In this document: positions 5,929 to 7,528 of the stretch, piece by piece | Layout: the number at the start of each line of letters is the position of its first letter | Position numbering within the stretch: position 1 is the stretch's first letter | Source of the DNA: Caryophanales bacterium UBA2253 | GTDB taxonomy: Bacteria; Bacillota_I; Bacilli_A; ML615J-28; CAG-698 | NCBI GenBank assembly: GCA_002347755.1 | Contig: DDXT01000035.1 | Location: forward strand, 23,509 to 31,036 | Reading direction: 5' to 3' | DNA length: 7,528 bases | Made by a program: the position numbers and the translations under genes | The notes under the pieces: model-generated | Databases searched by the model: none | Told to the model about the DNA's origin: nothing | What the model saw: only the letters and a program-made list of their open reading frames with translations

Positions 5929-5942
5929 AAAAGGGATCAATT

Positions 5943-7457
5943 ATGAAGAAAATTTTTAAATTAATAATTAGTCGTGGTTTCATCGCCAGTTTTTTGTTGC
6001 TGGTTCAGATTGCTTCGGTTTTCCTTTTGGCTTATGAAATCGGAAAATACGGGTTGATCATTTACATCGTTTTTGTGGCGATTAGTTATCTCTTTGCCTT
6101 TTCCATTTTGAGTCGTTCCTTTAATCCGGCCTATAAGATCTCGTGGATAATGCTGGTTTTGATGCTTCCGGTGGTTGGGGTATTTTTCTACCTGATGTTT
6201 GGCCGGCTTCGATTATCAAAAAGAAGAGTCAAACTGATCAACAAGATATATTCGGAAGTCCAAGCCGAACAAAAGAATAATACCTGCGAAGTGATTTTGG
6301 ACGATTCTGACAACGAAAAACTGTCCCGATACGTTCAGAGCGCTTCCGGATTCGCCCCGCATGACCATAGCACCAACAAACTTTTGACCCCGGGTGAAGC
6401 TCTTTATGCCTCGCTGCTTGAAGAACTTTCCAAGGCTGAGCATTTCATATTCATGGAATATTTCATCATCGGGGAAGGGAAAATGTGGGAAAGCATCCTA
6501 GAAATCCTGGAAACCAAAGCCAAACAAGGCTTGGATGTTCGAGTCATCTATGACGATTTTGGCTGCCTCCAAAAAACCAAACTTAATTTTAAAAAGAATT
6601 TAATCGCCAAAGGCATAAAAGTTGTAAATTTCAATCCTTTCATTCCTCGTTTGACTATGATCATCAATTACCGGGATCATCGTAAAATTACGGTCATCGA
6701 CGGCAATGTCGGTTTCGTCGGGGGGGCCAATCTCTCCGATGAATACATCAATTTGATCAATTTGTTTGGCCATTGGAAAGACACCGCCATTTTCATCAAA
6801 GGAGAAGGGGTATGGAATCTGACTTTCCTGTTTCTCCAAATGTGGCAATTGTCCACGCGGGAGACCTTTAACTTCAATGAATATCGCCCGACCATTCAGG
6901 AACATGGCGATGGATTCGTTCAAGCCTTCGGAGATGGGCCTTTCGATAAGCAACAAATCATCGAGACGGCGTATCTTTCGATCATCAATCAAGCCAAGAG
7001 CTACGTATACATTACCAGTCCGTATCTGGTTTTGGACAGTGAAATGGTGACGGCCCTAAAAATTGCGGGCCAAAGCGGAATCGATGTTCGCATCATTGTC
7101 CCTCATCAACCGGACAAAAAGTGGGTTTTCTTTGTCACTCAATCCTATTATCAACAATTGATCACCTCGGGTGTGAAAATCTACGAATACTTGCCGGGAT
7201 TCATTCATTCCAAAACCATTGTGTCTGACGACAAAGTAGCCATGGTCGGGACCGCCAATTTGGATTACCGAAGCCTTTACTACCATTTCGAGGTGTCCGC
7301 GCTATTGTTCAAAACCCCGACCGTTTTCGATCTTCGCGATGACACGAATCGATGTTTTGAAGTATCGCACTTGGTTTCGGAAACCGAAGCCAAAAAACGA
7401 ACGCTGTTACGAAAAATGATCGTTTCCTTCCTTCACGCTTTCTCGCCCATGATGTAA
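5943..7457 (+). CDS. cls: Cardiolipin synthase (phospholipase D family)
   Basis: A 504-residue integral membrane enzyme expected to join two phosphatidylglycerol molecules into cardiolipin and glycerol. Hydrophobic segments lie at about residues 11-32, 36-56 and 66-87; the last, with LPVVGVFFYLMFGR, is the PLDc_N signature. Two complete HKD catalytic motifs follow: H246-K248-D253 (HRKITVID, then GGANLSDEY) and H422-K424-D429 (HSKTIVSD, then GTANLDYRS). Length and order match bacterial ClsA-type enzymes (about 480-510 residues). I chose the ATG at 5943 because AAGGGA lies six bases before it and MKKIF leads directly into the first membrane segment. An in-frame ATG at 5904 has no good ribosome site, and any start further upstream overlaps the zinc-ribbon gene. 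It is second in its transcript and ends six bases before a strong terminator. Confidence 0.93.
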   Translation: MKKIFKLIISRGFIASFLLLVQIASVFLLAYEIGKYGLIIYIVFVAISYLFAFSILSRSFNPAYKISWIMLVLMLPVVGVFFYLMFGRLRLSKRRVKLINKIYSEVQAEQKNNTCEVILDDSDNEKLSRYVQSASGFAPHDHSTNKLLTPGEALYASLLEELSKAEHFIFMEYFIIGEGKMWESILEILETKAKQGLDVRVIYDDFGCLQKTKLNFKKNLIAKGIKVVNFNPFIPRLTMIINYRDHRKITVIDGNVGFVGGANLSDEYINLINLFGHWKDTAIFIKGEGVWNLTFLFLQMWQLSTRETFNFNEYRPTIQEHGDGFVQAFGDGPFDKQQIIETAYLSIINQAKSYVYITSPYLVLDSEMVTALKIAGQSGIDVRIIVPHQPDKKWVFFVTQSYYQQLITSGVKIYEYLPGFIHSKTIVSDDKVAMVGTANLDYRSLYYHFEVSALLFKTPTVFDLRDDTNRCFEVSHLVSETEAKKRTLLRKMIVSFLHAFSPMM

Positions 7458-7462
7458 AACCG

Positions 7463-7519
7463 CCTTACTTTGAGAATTCGCTTCTTTTTCTTAAGAATTC
7501 TTGAAGTAAGGTCTTTTTT
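7463..7519 (+). terminator. Strong intrinsic terminator after cls
   Basis: CCTTACTT (7463-7470) pairs with AAGTAAGG (7504-7511). Two G-T wobbles then continue into AGAATTC (7473-7479) against GAATTCT (7495-7501), giving about 17 paired positions around a 15-base loop. TC and six T follow. It ends the zinc-ribbon/cls transcript at the window's right edge. Confidence 0.88.
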
Positions 7520-7528
7520 GTGTTATAA

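Noticed and set aside
5820..5942. N-terminal extension of the cardiolipin synthase
   Set aside because: It overlaps the zinc-ribbon gene in another frame and lacks a ribosome site. The membrane N-terminus starts naturally at 5943.

Overview
The window fits a Gram-positive-type bacterium, most likely a fermentative member of the Bacillota or Mycoplasmatota lineage. This rests on near-consensus promoters (two with an extended TGn -10), strong AGGAGG-type ribosome sites, many hairpin-plus-T terminators, a pyrophosphate-type phosphofructokinase, and a cardiolipin synthase with a Bacillota-style membrane N-terminus. The standard genetic code is used: the Trp codons I checked are TGG, and TGA serves as a stop. 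The species cannot be named from the sequence alone.

Layout, left to right. Positions 1-197 are non-coding and hold two oppositely oriented terminators. A tryptophanase gene (tnaA) lies on the minus strand (198-1580). A 115-bp divergent spacer carries two back-to-back promoters. On the plus strand follow a HAD-family phosphatase (1696-2412) and a secreted phosphodiester-glycosidase (NAGPA-fold) protein (2464-4155), probably one transcript ending at a terminator that overlaps the second gene's stop codon. Next is a separately promoted PPi-dependent phosphofructokinase (4309-5562). Last is a two-gene unit with its own strong promoter: a 52-residue zinc-ribbon protein (5726-5884) and a cardiolipin synthase (5943-7457), closed by a long terminator at the right edge.

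Functionally this looks like ordinary chromosome of a fermenter. Tryptophanase yields pyruvate and ammonia from tryptophan, PPi-PFK runs an ATP-sparing glycolytic step, and cardiolipin synthase builds membrane lipid. I see no mobile element, CRISPR array, tRNA, rRNA or toxin/defence module, and no convincing new multi-gene system. The items most worth a second look are regulatory. A perfect 7-bp dyad is wrapped around the -10 of the HAD gene. An identical 12-mer is placed almost equivalently over the -35 of two promoters. A direct repeat flanks the -10 of the zinc-ribbon/cls promoter. The small zinc-ribbon gene itself is easily missed by length cut-offs.
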